A stretch of 64,000 nucleotides of DNA from Cellulomonas sp. PhB143. GTDB lineage: Bacteria > Actinomycetota > Actinomycetes > Actinomycetales > Cellulomonadaceae. A program made the translations under genes and the position numbers. The DNA is taken from the NCBI RefSeq assembly GCF_003752595.1, contig NZ_RKIJ01000013.1, forward strand, positions 186,001-250,000. Reading direction: 5' to 3'. This document shows, one piece after another, positions 1-9,421 of this stretch (its first letter is position 1; each line of letters starts with the position of its first letter). The notes below the pieces were generated by a model that worked only from the letters and a program-made list of their open reading frames with translations, was not told the DNA's origin and made no database searches.

Positions 1-176
1 CTCGCTCCCTCCTCGCGTCGTCGTTGACCGGTGTCCAGCGTGCCACTGCCCGGGCGCCACCGGAACGGTCGACACCCGTGCCCGCGCCGGCGTCGTGGCG
101 ACCTGCCCCGCGGGGGTGGATCATGGCCCCGGTGCTGCACCGGCCGGTGCTGCACCGCCCGACGACGGAGGTACGC

Positions 177-473
177 ATGGGACACCACAAGAAGCGCGGC
201 GGGCTCGGCGGGCTGGTCCGCCTCGTGACGATCGGGCTGGCGGTCGCGGCCGTCACCAAGGAGCTGCAGAAGCCGTCGGGGGAGCGGACCTGGCACGGCA
301 CCGTCGCGGGGTTCGTCCCCTACGAGTTCCGGCCGCCGACGCTCGGTCGCCTGCGCGAGCGCGTGTGGGACCCGCAGGGGACCCACCTGCTCAGCCCGCA
401 CGTGTGGGGCGTCGGCTGGACCGTCAACCTCGGTCGCGTGGTCGCCATCGTCCGCCACGGCGCGGACGCCTGA
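177..473 (+). CDS. DUF5808 domain-containing small protein
   Basis: A 98-residue protein of unknown function. After a short basic start (MGHHKKRGG) and a hydrophobic stretch at about residues 10-24, the second half shows the DUF5808 pattern: an RVWDPQGTHLL segment followed by a VGWTVNLGR segment, matching the family's DPR...GWTLNFGRP core. The start is the ATG at 177, chosen because GGAGGT lies 4 nt upstream; the open frame continues upstream but without family similarity. No partner gene is visible at the window edge, so its role cannot be inferred from context. The family assignment rests on motif recognition and is fairly secure; function is unknown. Confidence 0.7.
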   Translation: MGHHKKRGGLGGLVRLVTIGLAVAAVTKELQKPSGERTWHGTVAGFVPYEFRPPTLGRLRERVWDPQGTHLLSPHVWGVGWTVNLGRVVAIVRHGADA

Positions 474-489
474 GCGCGGCCGGCGGCGG

Positions 490-1758
490 TCACAGCTCGA
501 CCGGGTCCCGCTCGAGCGGGCAGGTCATGCAGTGCCCGCCGCCGCGGCCGCGACCGAGCTCGGCGCCGACGATCTCGACGACCTCGATCCCGGCGTCGCG
601 CAGCAGCATGTTGGTGGTGGTGTTGCGGTCGTAGGCCATGACGACGCCCGGCTCGAGCGCGACGACGTTGTTGCCCGAGTCCCACTGCTGGCGCTCGGTG
701 TCGTAGACGTTGCCGCCGGTGTCGACGGTGCGCAGCTCGGCCAGGCCCAGGGCGGTGCGCACCACCTCGAGGAACGGGCGCGTCTCCTGCACGACGCCGA
801 AGCCGGGGGAGCGGTCGCTGGGGCGCAGCGTGAACGCCTGGATCGAGTGGACGATCTCCGGGTAGATCGTCACGCAGTCACGGTCGGCGAAGGTGAAGAC
901 GGTGTCCAGGTGCATCGCGGCGCGCAGCTTGGGCATGCCGGCGACGATCACCTGCTCGGCGGCACCCGCCTCGAACAGGCGCACCGCGACCTGCGTGATG
1001 GCCTGGCGCGAGCTGCGCTCGCCCATGCCGACGATCACGACGCCGTTGCCGGGCACCATGACGTCGCCTCCCTCCAGGGAGGCCGTCCCCCAGTCCTGCT
1101 CCGGGTCCCCCCACCAGACCTCGGCGCCCGCGAACCTCGGGTGGAACCGGTAGACCGCCTTCATCAGCAGCGTCTCGTCGTGCCGCGCGGGCCAGTAGAG
1201 CGGGTTGAGCGTGACGCCCCCGTAGATCCAGCAGGTGGTGTCGCGCGTGTAGAGGGAGTTGGGCAGCGGGGGCATGAGGTACTCGCCCCGGCCGAGCGAC
1301 TCGCGCGCGAGGTCGATCGAGGCGGGCCGCAGGTCCCGGGGCAGCTCGAGCGTGGACAGCCCGCCGACGAGGTGCCGGGCGAGCTGGTCGGTGCGCAGCT
1401 CGTCGAGGTAGGCGCGCGTGGGCTCGACCAGACCGAGCCCGACCTCGTTCGCCACGATCTTGCGGTCGAGCAGCCAGGCCCGCGCCCGCGGGTCCTCCAG
1501 GGTCTGCGCGAGCACGCGGTGCAGCTCGAGGACCTCGATGTCGCGCTCGGTCAGGGAGCGGACGAAGTCGGCGTGGTCCTCCTGCGCGCGCTGGACCCAC
1601 ATGACGTCGTCGAACAGCAGGTCGTCGCAGTTGCTGGGGGTCAGCCGGCTGTGCGCCAGACCGGGCTCGCAGACGAGCACGCTGCGCAGCGTGCCGACCT
1701 CCGAGCCGACCGAGAACGTGCGTGCCGGTGGCGTGCCTGCCGGTGCCGTGGTGTCCAT
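490..1758 (-). CDS. arcA: Arginine deiminase
   Basis: Hydrolyses L-arginine to citrulline and ammonia, the first step of the arginine deiminase pathway. The 422-residue length is normal for the family. Visible landmarks are an N-terminal [11 protein letters not shown] segment, an NSLYTRD segment, LEGGDV, an [10 protein letters not shown] segment holding the catalytic His/Asp region, and a C-terminal GGGHCMTCP motif whose first Cys (about residue 410) is the nucleophile. The usual partners, ornithine carbamoyltransferase, carbamate kinase and the arginine/ornithine antiporter, are not in this window, so the gene looks solitary here. It is transcribed divergently from the guanine deaminase gene across a 295-bp AT-richer gap. 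The ATG at 1758 is the only good start; no strong ribosome site is visible. Confidence 0.95.
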   Translation of the reverse strand: MDTTAPAGTPPARTFSVGSEVGTLRSVLVCEPGLAHSRLTPSNCDDLLFDDVMWVQRAQEDHADFVRSLTERDIEVLELHRVLAQTLEDPRARAWLLDRKIVANEVGLGLVEPTRAYLDELRTDQLARHLVGGLSTLELPRDLRPASIDLARESLGRGEYLMPPLPNSLYTRDTTCWIYGGVTLNPLYWPARHDETLLMKAVYRFHPRFAGAEVWWGDPEQDWGTASLEGGDVMVPGNGVVIVGMGERSSRQAITQVAVRLFEAGAAEQVIVAGMPKLRAAMHLDTVFTFADRDCVTIYPEIVHSIQAFTLRPSDRSPGFGVVQETRPFLEVVRTALGLAELRTVDTGGNVYDTERQQWDSGNNVVALEPGVVMAYDRNTTTNMLLRDAGIEVVEIVGAELGRGRGGGHCMTCPLERDPVEL

Positions 1759-1849
1759 GGCAGGACCCTGTCACGTCCGCCGTCCGCTTGCCGTGACGGC
1801 GCGCTCGCGCGATTCCTCGCGGCGCCGCACCGGACTGACCAGCGGCTTT

Positions 1850-1877
1850 CCGCACAACGAAATCCGCATTCCGAAAA
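1850..1877. promoter_or_regulatory. Two 14-bp direct repeats, candidate operator
   Basis: CCGCACAACGAAAT (1850-1863) is followed without a gap by CCGCATTCCGAAAA (1864-1877), sharing the pattern CCGCANNNCGAAAW. They lie in the locally AT-richer divergent gap between arcA and guaD, immediately upstream of a candidate promoter for guaD. Tandem half-sites of this kind resemble activator or repressor operators. The binding protein is not known; no regulator gene lies adjacent. Confidence 0.45.
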
Positions 1878-1879
1878 CA

Positions 1880-1908
1880 TTGTGTCCTGGGCCACACGGT
1901 GCTACGTT
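1880..1908 (+). promoter_or_regulatory. Candidate promoter for the guaD-azgA genes
   Basis: TTGTGT (1880-1885), a 17-bp spacer and TACGTT (1903-1908) give a plausible housekeeping promoter reading toward guaD. Transcription would start near 1915 and leave a leader of about 140 nt before the GTG at 2054. The direct repeats at 1850-1877 abut the -35 box, which would suit regulation by a protein bound there. Confidence 0.5.
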
Positions 1909-2053
1909 CCTCCGCAAGCCCAAGGCGGGCTCCCGCGGACCATGCGCCGGGGAGCTATCTACCAGGTGAACCAGCACGAATCGCCTGCAGCGCCCCGGCT
2001 CCCACCCGTCTCAGAGGGACCCCTGGGCGCGGCCCGAACAGTGGAGTCTCGAC

Positions 2054-2593
2054 GTGGACACTCTGCCTGGTCTCATCACCCCTGCCCAGCACGCCCCCGA
2101 CGACCCCGCGAGCGACGTTCCGTCGCCCGCCGCGCACCCGCACCTGGAGCGAGCCGTGGCGCTCGCGGTCGACAACGTCACCGCCGCCGGCGGCCCGTTC
2201 GGGGCGGTGGTCGTCACCGCCGACGGCCGGGTCTTCGACGGCGTCAACCGTGTCACCGCCACCAACGACCCGACCGCGCACGCGGAGGTCACCGCCATCC
2301 GCGCCGCCTGCGCCGCGCTCGGCACGTTCGACCTGCGCGGCGCGACCCTCTGGTCGAGCTGTGAGCCGTGCCCCATGTGCCTCTCCTCGGCCCTGTGGGC
2401 GCGCATCGAGACCGTACGATTTGCGGCGGACCGGCACGACGCCGCCGCGGCGGGGTTCGACGACGCGGTCTTCTACGACTACTTCGACACCCACCCGGAC
2501 GAGCGCCCCATGCCCGTGCGCCAGGCACCGGCCTCAGCGCCGGTCGCGCCCTTCGACGCGTGGCGCTCGCACGCCGCGCGGGTCGACTACTGA
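2054..2593 (+). CDS. guaD: Guanine deaminase (CDA-fold nucleoside deaminase)
   Basis: Likely converts guanine to xanthine and ammonia. The 179-residue protein has the cytidine-deaminase zinc motif: H76-A-E78 with the proton-shuttling Glu, and P-C106-P-M-C109 supplying the two cysteine ligands. Family members include guanine deaminase and tRNA adenosine deaminase; the NDPTAHAEVTAIR context, the C-terminal FYDYFD segment and the location beside a purine permease and xanthine dehydrogenase genes favour guanine deaminase. The start is a GTG at 2054 with GTGGAG about 7 nt upstream. The N-terminal 25 residues are a low-complexity extension. The azgA gene begins 10 bp after the stop, suggesting cotranscription. 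Confidence 0.88.
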   Translation: MDTLPGLITPAQHAPDDPASDVPSPAAHPHLERAVALAVDNVTAAGGPFGAVVVTADGRVFDGVNRVTATNDPTAHAEVTAIRAACAALGTFDLRGATLWSSCEPCPMCLSSALWARIETVRFAADRHDAAAAGFDDAVFYDYFDTHPDERPMPVRQAPASAPVAPFDAWRSHAARVDY

Positions 2594-2603
2594 GTAGGCG
2601 GGC

Positions 2604-4094
2604 ATGACCCTCATCGACGACGAGCGCGAGCGCACCCCGGAGAAGGTCGAGTCCCCCCGGCCACCGCGCCTGAGGCTGCTCGACACGATCTTCCACCTCA
2701 CCGCCCGGGGCACCACCGTCGAGCGCGAGCTGCGCGGCGGTCTGGTGACCTTCATCGCGATGGCCTACATCGTGGTCCTCAACCCCCTGATCCTCGGCGG
2801 GTTCTCCGCCGACGCCGCTCCCCTGGACGTCGAGGGCGGCTGGCTCCAGGCCCACCAGGTCGGGGCCATGACGGCCCTGGCGGCCGGGGTGCTGACGATC
2901 GCCTTCGGCGTCGTGGCCAACCTCCCGTTCGCGCTGGCGGCGGGGCTCGGGATCAACTCCTTCCTCGCCGTGACCGTGGTCGGGGAGGTCACGTGGCCCG
3001 AGGCCATGGGCCTCGTGCTGATCAACGGCGTCCTCATCGTGGTCCTCGCCGTCACGGGGCTGCGGGAGGCGATCTTCAACGCGGTGCCCCGGCCGCTCAA
3101 GGCCGGGATCACCGTCGGGATCGGCCTGTTCATCGCGTTCATCGGCTTCGTCGACTCCGGCTTCGTCACGCGCACCCCGGGCGGCCCGCCGGTCCAGATG
3201 GGCGACGGCGGGTCCATCGCCTCGATCCCGACGCTGATCTTCGTCGTCGGGCTGATCACCATGGGTACCCTCGTCGCGCGCAAGGTGCGCGGCGGGCTGC
3301 TCATCGGCCTGGTCTCGACGACCGTGCTGGCCGTGGTCGTCGAGGCGTTCGCCCACGTCGGCGCCCAGAGCGCCGACAACCCCCACGGGTGGTCGCTCAA
3401 CGTGCCCACCGCGCCGTCGTCCCTGTTCTCCGTGCCGGACCTGAGCCTCTTCGGCCAGGTCAGCTTCGGCGCGTTCGACCGGATCGGCCCGCTGGCCGCG
3501 ACCATGCTCGTGTTCACCCTGTTCTTCACCAACTTCTTCGACGCGATGGGCACGATGACGGGCCTCGCCACCCAGGCCGGGCTCGCGGACGAGGACGGGA
3601 ACTTCCCCGGGATCAAGCGCGCCCTCGTGGTCGAGGGCGCGGGAGCCGTCGTCGGCGGCGGGACGTCGTCGTCCTCCAACACCGTGTTCGTGGACTCCGC
3701 GGCCGGGGTCGGGGAGGGGGCGCGCACCGGCCTCGCCTCCGTCGTGACCGGCGGGCTGTTCCTCGTCGCGATGTTCCTCACGCCGCTGACCGGCGTCGTG
3801 CCGCTGGAGGTCGCCGCCAGCGCCCTCGTGGTGGTGGGCGCCATGATGGTCGGGCAGATCAAGGAGATCGACTTCGCGGACTTCTCGGTCGCGCTGCCGG
3901 CCTTCATGACCATCGTCGTGATGCCGTTGACCTACTCGATCGCGAACGGCATCGGTGCCGGCTTCGTCACCTGGGTGCTGATCCGCACCTTCGCGGGCCG
4001 CGGGCGGTCGATCCACCCGCTGCTGTGGGTCGTGGCGGCCGGGTTCCTCGTGTACTTCGCGCGAGGGCCCGTGACCGTGGTGCTCGGCGGCTGA
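2604..4094 (+). CDS. NCS2/AzgA-family purine permease
   Basis: A 496-residue polytopic membrane protein of the AzgA/PbuG branch of nucleobase:cation symporters, expected to import hypoxanthine, guanine or adenine. It shows an RGTTVERELRGGLVTFIAMAYI start, the FTLFFTNFFDAMGTMTGLA segment and the GGGTSSSSNTVFVDSAAGVGEGARTGL segment, both typical of the family (long stretches described by their key residues). Around twelve hydrophobic segments can be followed. It starts 10 bp after guaD and is followed by a strong hairpin terminator, so guaD-azgA looks like one unit delivering guanine to the xanthine dehydrogenase encoded next. The exact substrate among purines cannot be read from sequence. Confidence 0.9.
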   Translation: MTLIDDERERTPEKVESPRPPRLRLLDTIFHLTARGTTVERELRGGLVTFIAMAYIVVLNPLILGGFSADAAPLDVEGGWLQAHQVGAMTALAAGVLTIAFGVVANLPFALAAGLGINSFLAVTVVGEVTWPEAMGLVLINGVLIVVLAVTGLREAIFNAVPRPLKAGITVGIGLFIAFIGFVDSGFVTRTPGGPPVQMGDGGSIASIPTLIFVVGLITMGTLVARKVRGGLLIGLVSTTVLAVVVEAFAHVGAQSADNPHGWSLNVPTAPSSLFSVPDLSLFGQVSFGAFDRIGPLAATMLVFTLFFTNFFDAMGTMTGLATQAGLADEDGNFPGIKRALVVEGAGAVVGGGTSSSSNTVFVDSAAGVGEGARTGLASVVTGGLFLVAMFLTPLTGVVPLEVAASALVVVGAMMVGQIKEIDFADFSVALPAFMTIVVMPLTYSIANGIGAGFVTWVLIRTFAGRGRSIHPLLWVVAAGFLVYFARGPVTVVLGG

Positions 4095-4095
4095 C

Positions 4096-4138
4096 CCGTG
4101 CGCACCGCCCGCGCCGGACGCGTGGGCGGTGCGCACGG
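4096..4138 (+). terminator. Hairpin terminator after azgA
   Basis: A perfect 15-bp stem (4096-4110 with 4124-4138) closes a 13-nt loop just after the azgA stop. There is no clear T-tract, as is usual in such GC-rich genomes. It separates guaD-azgA from the xdh genes, which probably have their own promoter between 4140 and 4300. Confidence 0.6.
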
Positions 4139-4305
4139 CGTGTATGACTGGAGGAGGACCGGCGCCGCGGCGCGCCGGCCGCGGAATCAAGCCTCGCCCG
4201 GGACGCGCGTCACACGGCGTCACGTCCCGGACACACGAGGGACTCACCGCACAGGTTCACTGAGGTCGCCGGGGGGTTCCCGGCACCGTGCGGAAGGCAG
4301 GCAGC

Positions 4306-5649
4306 ATGCTCGACGTCGTCCACCGGACCGCCGCGTGGCTCGCGCCCGGTTCGCCACCCTTCGCGGTCGCGACGATCGTCGCCGCGGGAGGCTCCGTGCC
4401 GCGACCTGTGGGCACCTCCATGGCGGTGCGGAGCGGAGCGGTGCGGAGCGGAGCGGTGCACGGCGACGAGGTCGTCGGCAGCCTCTCCGGCGGCTGCGTC
4501 GAGGCCGCCGTGCACGCCGCGTGCGTGGAGGCGGTGCGCACCGGGCGCCCGCACCGCGAGAGCTTCGGGTGGAGCGCGCAGGACGCGTTCGCGGTCGGGC
4601 TGACGTGCGGCGGGACCATCGACGTGCTGGTGCAGCCGGTCGACCCGTCGTCCCCGGGACACCTGCTCGGCGCGCTGCGCCGGCTGGCGGCCGCGCCCGA
4701 GGACGCCCCGGCCCTCCTGGTGCGCCGCGTCGCGCCCGACGACGCCTCGGACGACGTCCCGCCCCCACCGCCGAGCGCGTCATCGGTGGGTCGGAAACCG
4801 GGAACGGGCCGACTGATGACGCGCTCGGCGGTGGGCGCCGCGGTGGGCGGCTCGGCGGTGGGCGGCGTGCTGGACGCCGGGACGCTGGCCGCGCTCCTGC
4901 GCCCGCTGCTCGACGACGAACGGTCGCTGCCCGGCGCGGTGGCGCAGGTCGGGGCGCTGGCCCGGGCGGGCGCGAGCGGCGTCGTGCGCGTCGCTCCCGA
5001 CGGTGCCCCGCGCCCGGCGCAGTGCGCCGGGCCCGACGCGCGGCCCGGGAGCGCCGAGCGCGCACCCGTCACGCTCCTGGTCGAGACGCGCCTCGCACCC
5101 CCGCGGATGATCGTGTGCGGCGCCAACGACCACGGGGCGGCCCTGACCGCCGCCGCGCGCCTGCTCGGCTACCGCGTCACCCTGGTGGACGCCCGGCCGC
5201 TGTTCGCGGACCCGCGCCGGTTCCCCGCGGCGGACGTCGTCGTGGACTGGCCCGACCGCTACCTCGCCGCCGAGGTGGCGGCCGGGCGCACGGACGCGCG
5301 CACCGCCGTCGCGGTGCTGACCCACGACGCCAAGGTCGACGTGCCGCTGCTGGCGCTCGCGCTGCGCACCGACCTCGGGTACGTCGGCGCCATGGCCTCG
5401 CGCCGCGCCCACGCCGAGCGCGTCGCCGCGCTGCGCGAGGAGGGCCTGACCGACGCGGACCTCGCCCGCCTCCGGTCGCCCATAGGCCTCGACGTCGGCG
5501 CCGTGACCCCCGCCGAGATCGCGGTCTCGGTGCTGGCCGAGGTCGTGGCCGCGGCCCGGCCCGGCGCCACGGGCGTGCCGCTGAGCGGCCTCGACGGACC
5601 CCTGCACCCCGCACCTCAGCCGAAGGAGAGCGACCGGCCATGGACATGA
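4306..5649 (+). CDS. xdhC: XdhC/CoxI-family molybdoenzyme maturation factor
   Basis: Needed to insert the sulfurated molybdenum cofactor into xanthine dehydrogenase-type enzymes. The 447-residue protein has the XdhC/CoxI domain at about residues 8-110 ([19 protein letters not shown], then a [12 protein letters not shown] segment and [10 protein letters not shown]) and the C-terminal Rossmann domain from about residue 268 ([24 protein letters not shown] described by its first residues, then TLVDAR). The ATG at 4306 is chosen because GGAAGG lies 8 nt upstream; a GTG at 4288 is an alternative. Two unusual insertions are visible: a 15-bp tandem duplication near 4430-4456 and a 21-bp inverted repeat at 4764-4835 in the interdomain linker. 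The stop overlaps the next gene by 10 bp, showing tight coupling. Confidence 0.9.
   Translation: MLDVVHRTAAWLAPGSPPFAVATIVAAGGSVPRPVGTSMAVRSGAVRSGAVHGDEVVGSLSGGCVEAAVHAACVEAVRTGRPHRESFGWSAQDAFAVGLTCGGTIDVLVQPVDPSSPGHLLGALRRLAAAPEDAPALLVRRVAPDDASDDVPPPPPSASSVGRKPGTGRLMTRSAVGAAVGGSAVGGVLDAGTLAALLRPLLDDERSLPGAVAQVGALARAGASGVVRVAPDGAPRPAQCAGPDARPGSAERAPVTLLVETRLAPPRMIVCGANDHGAALTAAARLLGYRVTLVDARPLFADPRRFPAADVVVDWPDRYLAAEVAAGRTDARTAVAVLTHDAKVDVPLLALALRTDLGYVGAMASRRAHAERVAALREEGLTDADLARLRSPIGLDVGAVTPAEIAVSVLAEVVAAARPGATGVPLSGLDGPLHPAPQPKESDRPWT
4764..4835. repeat. 21-bp perfect inverted repeat inside xdhC
   Basis: Arms at 4764-4784 and 4815-4835 are exact reverse complements, with partial further pairing inside (for example 4786-4787 with 4812-4813, and 4789-4790 with 4809-4810). 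It encodes about 24 residues of proline-, serine- and glycine-rich linker between the two XdhC domains and keeps the reading frame. Its form resembles a REP-type palindromic element inserted in frame rather than ordinary coding sequence. Confidence 0.75.
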
Positions 5650-6515
5650 GCACCGTCACCGACGTCGTCGCCACGAGCGACCCGCACCAGTGGCGCGAGG
5701 GCGACGCCTGGCTCGCCGGCGGCACCGTCCTGTACTCCTACGGCACCGATCGGCTGCGCCGGCTCCTCGACGTCTCCGGCGCGGGCTGGGAGCCGCTCGT
5801 CGCGGACGACGACGGGCTGGAGATCGCCGCGACCTGCACGATCGCCCGGCTGTGGGACCTCGGCAGGGCCGCCGCCCGCGCCGCGCACCCGGGCTGGAGC
5901 GCCCTCGACCTCGTGCGCCCCTGCTGCGACGCGTTCGTCGCGAGCTTCAAGATCTGGACGATGTCCACGGTCGGGGGGAACGTCTGCACGTCCCTGCCCG
6001 CCGGACCGATGACGTCGCTGACCGCCTCGCTCGACGGCGTCGCGGAGATCTGGTCTCCCGGCGACCGGACCCGCCGGCTGCCCGTCGTCGACCTCGTCAC
6101 GGGGGACATGCGCAACGACCTGCGCCCCGGCGAGCTGCTGCGCGCGATCCGCCTCCCGGCGCGCGCCCTGCGCGCCCGCACCGCGTTCCGCCGCCTGTCG
6201 CTGTCCGAGCGGGGACGCTCCGGCGTCTTGGTGATCGGCCGCGTCGACCGGCCCGACGACGGCGGCGCGCTCGTGGTGACCGTCACTGCCTCGACCCGCC
6301 GCCCGGTGCAGCTGCGCTTCGCGGCCGGCACGCACCCGGGCCCGGACGCCCTGGCCGCCGCGATCGACGCCGCGATCGCCGACGACCTGTACCACGACGA
6401 CGTCCACGGCCACCCCGCGTGGCGCAAGGACATGACGTACCGGCTCGCCGAGGAGGTGCGCGCCGAGCTCGCCGACCAGACGGGCCCGCGCGCCCGCACG
6501 GAAGGACACCTGTGA
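5640..6515 (+). CDS. FAD-binding subunit of xanthine dehydrogenase (CoxM/XdhB type)
   Basis: The 291-residue flavoprotein subunit that passes electrons from the iron-sulfur clusters of the molybdenum hydroxylase to NAD or another acceptor. Family hallmarks are the N-terminal [16 protein letters not shown]-binding motif (the AGGT signature), a conserved [23 protein letters not shown] block (shown here by key residues TVGGN and PAGP), and the C-terminal CO-dehydrogenase flavoprotein domain. The start is the ATG at 5640 with GAAGGAG 11 nt upstream, overlapping the xdhC stop by 10 bp; a second in-frame ATG lies at 5646. Its own stop shares one base with the start of the next subunit, so xdhC and the two structural genes are almost certainly cotranslated. 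Confidence 0.9.
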   Translation: MDMSTVTDVVATSDPHQWREGDAWLAGGTVLYSYGTDRLRRLLDVSGAGWEPLVADDDGLEIAATCTIARLWDLGRAAARAAHPGWSALDLVRPCCDAFVASFKIWTMSTVGGNVCTSLPAGPMTSLTASLDGVAEIWSPGDRTRRLPVVDLVTGDMRNDLRPGELLRAIRLPARALRARTAFRRLSLSERGRSGVLVIGRVDRPDDGGALVVTVTASTRRPVQLRFAAGTHPGPDALAAAIDAAIADDLYHDDVHGHPAWRKDMTYRLAEEVRAELADQTGPRARTEGHL

Positions 6516-9421
6516 TGACCGAGCCCCTGACGCACCGGCCCGACACCGTCGTCGTCGACGGCAGCCCCGCCGCCGCGCCGCCCGCCCCCGGGCAGTGCCT
6601 GCGCACCTACCTGCGCGAGCAGGGCGCCCTGGGCGTGAAGAAGGGCTGCGACGCCGGCGACTGCGGCGCCTGCACCGTGCACGTCGACGGCGTGCCCGTG
6701 CACAGCTGCATCTACCCCGCCCACCGCGCCGCGGGCCACGAGGTCACGACCGTCCAGGGGCTCGCCGCCGCCACCGGCCACGCCACCGCCGAGCGACCCG
6801 ACGCCCTGCACCCCGTCCAGCAGCAGTTCCTCGACGCCCAGGGCTTCCAGTGCGGGTTCTGCACGGCCGGGTTCGTCATGACCGCCGCCACGTTCGACGA
6901 CGAGGGGCGCGCCGACCTCGACCGCAGCCTCAAGGGCAACCTCTGCCGCTGCACCGGCTACCGCGCGATCGAGGACGCCGTGCAGGGGCGCGGGAGCGGG
7001 ACGTGCGCCACCGGCGGCGTGGGCACCGACGCGCCCGCCCCCGCCGGGCGGGGCGTGGTCACCGGCACCGTGCGGTACACGCTCGACATCGACCCGGCAC
7101 GGTACCCGGGCCTGCTGCACATGAAGCTCGTGCGCTCCCCGCACGCCCACGCCCGCGTCATCGACATCGACACGACGCAGGCGCTCGCGGTCGAGGGCGT
7201 GCACGCCGTGCTGACCCATGCCGACGCTCCCGCCACCCGGTTCTCCACCGCGCAGCACGAGCTCGTCGAGGACGACCCGGCCGACACCCGCATCCTGGAC
7301 GACGTCGTCCGGTTCCGCGGGCAGCGGGTCGCCGCCGTGGTCGCCGAGACCGTGCGCGCCGCCGAGGAGGGCGCGCGCCGGGTGCGCGTCACCTACGAGG
7401 AGCTGCCCGCCGTCGTCGACCCCGAGCGGGCCACCGCCCCGGACGCGCCCCTCGTGCACCCCGAGCTGCAGGAGGTCCCCGAGGACGAGCTGCGCGGCGA
7501 CCCTGCCGACGCCCCTGCCGGGGACGGGCCGCCCGCCGAGGTCCCCGAGGGGGCCGACGGCCTCGCGCCCGGACCCGAGCGGAACGTCGTGGCCCGCCTG
7601 CACAGCGAGATCGGCGACGTCGAGGCGGGGCTGGCCCAGGCCGCCGTCGTGCACGAGGCGACCTACCGCACCCAGCGCGTCGCGCACGCGGCCCTGGAGA
7701 CCCACGCGTCCATCGCCTCGCTCGACGAGGACGGCCGCCTCGTCGTGCGCTCCTCGACCCAGACGCCGTTCCTCACGCGGCGCGCGCTCGCGCGCGTGCT
7801 CGACCTGCCCGCCGAGCGGGTGCGGGTGGTGTGCGAGCGCGTCGGCGGCGGCTTCGGCAGCAAGCAGGAGATGATCACCGAGGACGTCGTCGCCCTCGCC
7901 ACCCTGCGCCTGGGCCGGCCCGTCCAGCTCGAGCACACCCGCACCGAGCAGTTCACCGCCACCACCACCCGCCACCCCTTCCGCATCCGGGTGCGTGCCG
8001 GCGCCGCCGCCGACGGCACGCTCACCGCCCTGCACCTGGACGTGCTGGCGAACACCGGCGCGTACGGCAACCACGGCCCCGGGGTGATGTTCCACGGCTG
8101 CGGGGAGTCGCTGGCCGTGTACCGGTGCGCGAACAAGAAGGTCGACGCCCGCTCCGTCTACACCAACACCGTGCCCGCCGGGGCCTTCCGCGGCTACGGG
8201 TTGTCCCAGACCGTGTTCGCGGTCGAGTCCGCGGTCTCCGAGCTCGCCGAGCAGCTGGGCATCGACCCCCTCGAGATGCGCCGGCGCGTGATGGTCCGCG
8301 ACGGCGACCCGCTGCTGTCCGCGTTCCCCGAGCCGGAGGAGGACGTGCTCTACGGCTCCTACGGCCTCGACCAGTGCGTGGACCTCGTCGCCGACGCCCT
8401 CGCCCGCGGGCGCGAGCGCGACGCCGAGCACTACGGGCGCGCCGCCGACGGCACCGGCTGCGGCATCGACCTGGGCCCGGACTGGGGGATCGGGGAAGGC
8501 ACCGCCCTGTCCATGATCGACACCGTCCCCCCGCGCGGGCACATCGCCGACGCCACCGTGCGCCTGCGCCCCGACGGGGGCCTCGAGGCGCTCGTCGGGA
8601 CCGCGGAGTTCGGCAACGGCACCACCACCGTGCACGCCCAGCTCGTCGGCGGCGCGCTGGGCCAGGGCGCCGCCGCCGTCACCGTCCGCCAGTCCGACAC
8701 CGACCTCGTCGCCCACGACACCGGGGCGTTCGGGTCCACCGGCACCACGGTCGCAGGGAAGGCCTCCCTCGCCGCCGCCGAGGAGCTCGCTCGACGGATC
8801 AGGGCCTACGCGGCGGCGCTCGCGGGCACCACGCCCGACGAGTGCCGGCTCGTGCCCGGCGCGGTCGACTGCGCGGGCACGCTCCTCCCGCTCGCCGCCG
8901 TCGCCCGGGAGGCGGCCGGGCGCGGCGAGCGCCTCGAGGCCACCGGGCACTGGGACGGCACGCCGCGCTCCGTGGCGTTCAACGTGCACGGCTTCCGCGT
9001 CGCCGTGCACCGGGGGACCGGTGAGATCCGCATCCTGCAGAGCGTCCAGGCGGCCGACGCCGGGACGGTCGTCAACCCCCGCCAGTGCCGCGGACAGGTC
9101 GAGGGTGGGGTCGCCCAGGCCCTCGGTGCGGCGCTGTGGGAGGACGTCGTCGTCGGCGAGGACGGCACGACCGAGACCCAGATCTTCCGCTCGTACCACG
9201 TGCCGACCTTCGCCGACGTGCCGCGCACGGAGGTGTACTTCGCCCGGACGTCGGACACCACGGGCCCGGCGGGCGCCAAGTCGATGAGCGAGAGCCCGTT
9301 CAACCCCGTCGCGCCCGCGATGGCGAACGCGATCAAGGCGGCCACGGGGGTGCGGTTCACCCGGCTCCCGCTGACCCGCGACCGCGTCTACCTCGGCATG
9401 AAGGAGGCGGGGGTGCGCTGA
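6515..9421 (+). CDS. Xanthine dehydrogenase, fused 2Fe-2S and molybdopterin-binding subunit
   Basis: Hydroxylates hypoxanthine/xanthine toward urate; a 968-residue fusion of two subunits that are often separate. Residues 1-160 are the two-cluster ferredoxin-like part: a C-x4-C-x2-C set in [12 protein letters not shown], a later Cys in HSCIYP, then CGFC and CRC for the second cluster. From about residue 170 the molybdopterin-binding part follows, with GGGFGSKQ, an AFRGYG segment, [11 protein letters not shown] and a C-terminal [12 protein letters not shown] segment carrying the expected catalytic Glu. The start ATG overlaps the stop of the FAD subunit (TGATG). The 3' end overlaps the convergent LysR gene by 34 bp. 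Substrate assignment rests on the adjacent guanine deaminase and purine permease; another N-heterocycle or aldehyde remains possible. Confidence 0.88.
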   Translation: MTEPLTHRPDTVVVDGSPAAAPPAPGQCLRTYLREQGALGVKKGCDAGDCGACTVHVDGVPVHSCIYPAHRAAGHEVTTVQGLAAATGHATAERPDALHPVQQQFLDAQGFQCGFCTAGFVMTAATFDDEGRADLDRSLKGNLCRCTGYRAIEDAVQGRGSGTCATGGVGTDAPAPAGRGVVTGTVRYTLDIDPARYPGLLHMKLVRSPHAHARVIDIDTTQALAVEGVHAVLTHADAPATRFSTAQHELVEDDPADTRILDDVVRFRGQRVAAVVAETVRAAEEGARRVRVTYEELPAVVDPERATAPDAPLVHPELQEVPEDELRGDPADAPAGDGPPAEVPEGADGLAPGPERNVVARLHSEIGDVEAGLAQAAVVHEATYRTQRVAHAALETHASIASLDEDGRLVVRSSTQTPFLTRRALARVLDLPAERVRVVCERVGGGFGSKQEMITEDVVALATLRLGRPVQLEHTRTEQFTATTTRHPFRIRVRAGAAADGTLTALHLDVLANTGAYGNHGPGVMFHGCGESLAVYRCANKKVDARSVYTNTVPAGAFRGYGLSQTVFAVESAVSELAEQLGIDPLEMRRRVMVRDGDPLLSAFPEPEEDVLYGSYGLDQCVDLVADALARGRERDAEHYGRAADGTGCGIDLGPDWGIGEGTALSMIDTVPPRGHIADATVRLRPDGGLEALVGTAEFGNGTTTVHAQLVGGALGQGAAAVTVRQSDTDLVAHDTGAFGSTGTTVAGKASLAAAEELARRIRAYAAALAGTTPDECRLVPGAVDCAGTLLPLAAVAREAAGRGERLEATGHWDGTPRSVAFNVHGFRVAVHRGTGEIRILQSVQAADAGTVVNPRQCRGQVEGGVAQALGAALWEDVVVGEDGTTETQIFRSYHVPTFADVPRTEVYFARTSDTTGPAGAKSMSESPFNPVAPAMANAIKAATGVRFTRLPLTRDRVYLGMKEAGVR

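Noticed and set aside
1-176. Extended start for the first small protein and overlapping short frames
   Set aside because: The ATG at 177 has a good ribosome site and the upstream part is not conserved; nothing else convincing is visible here.
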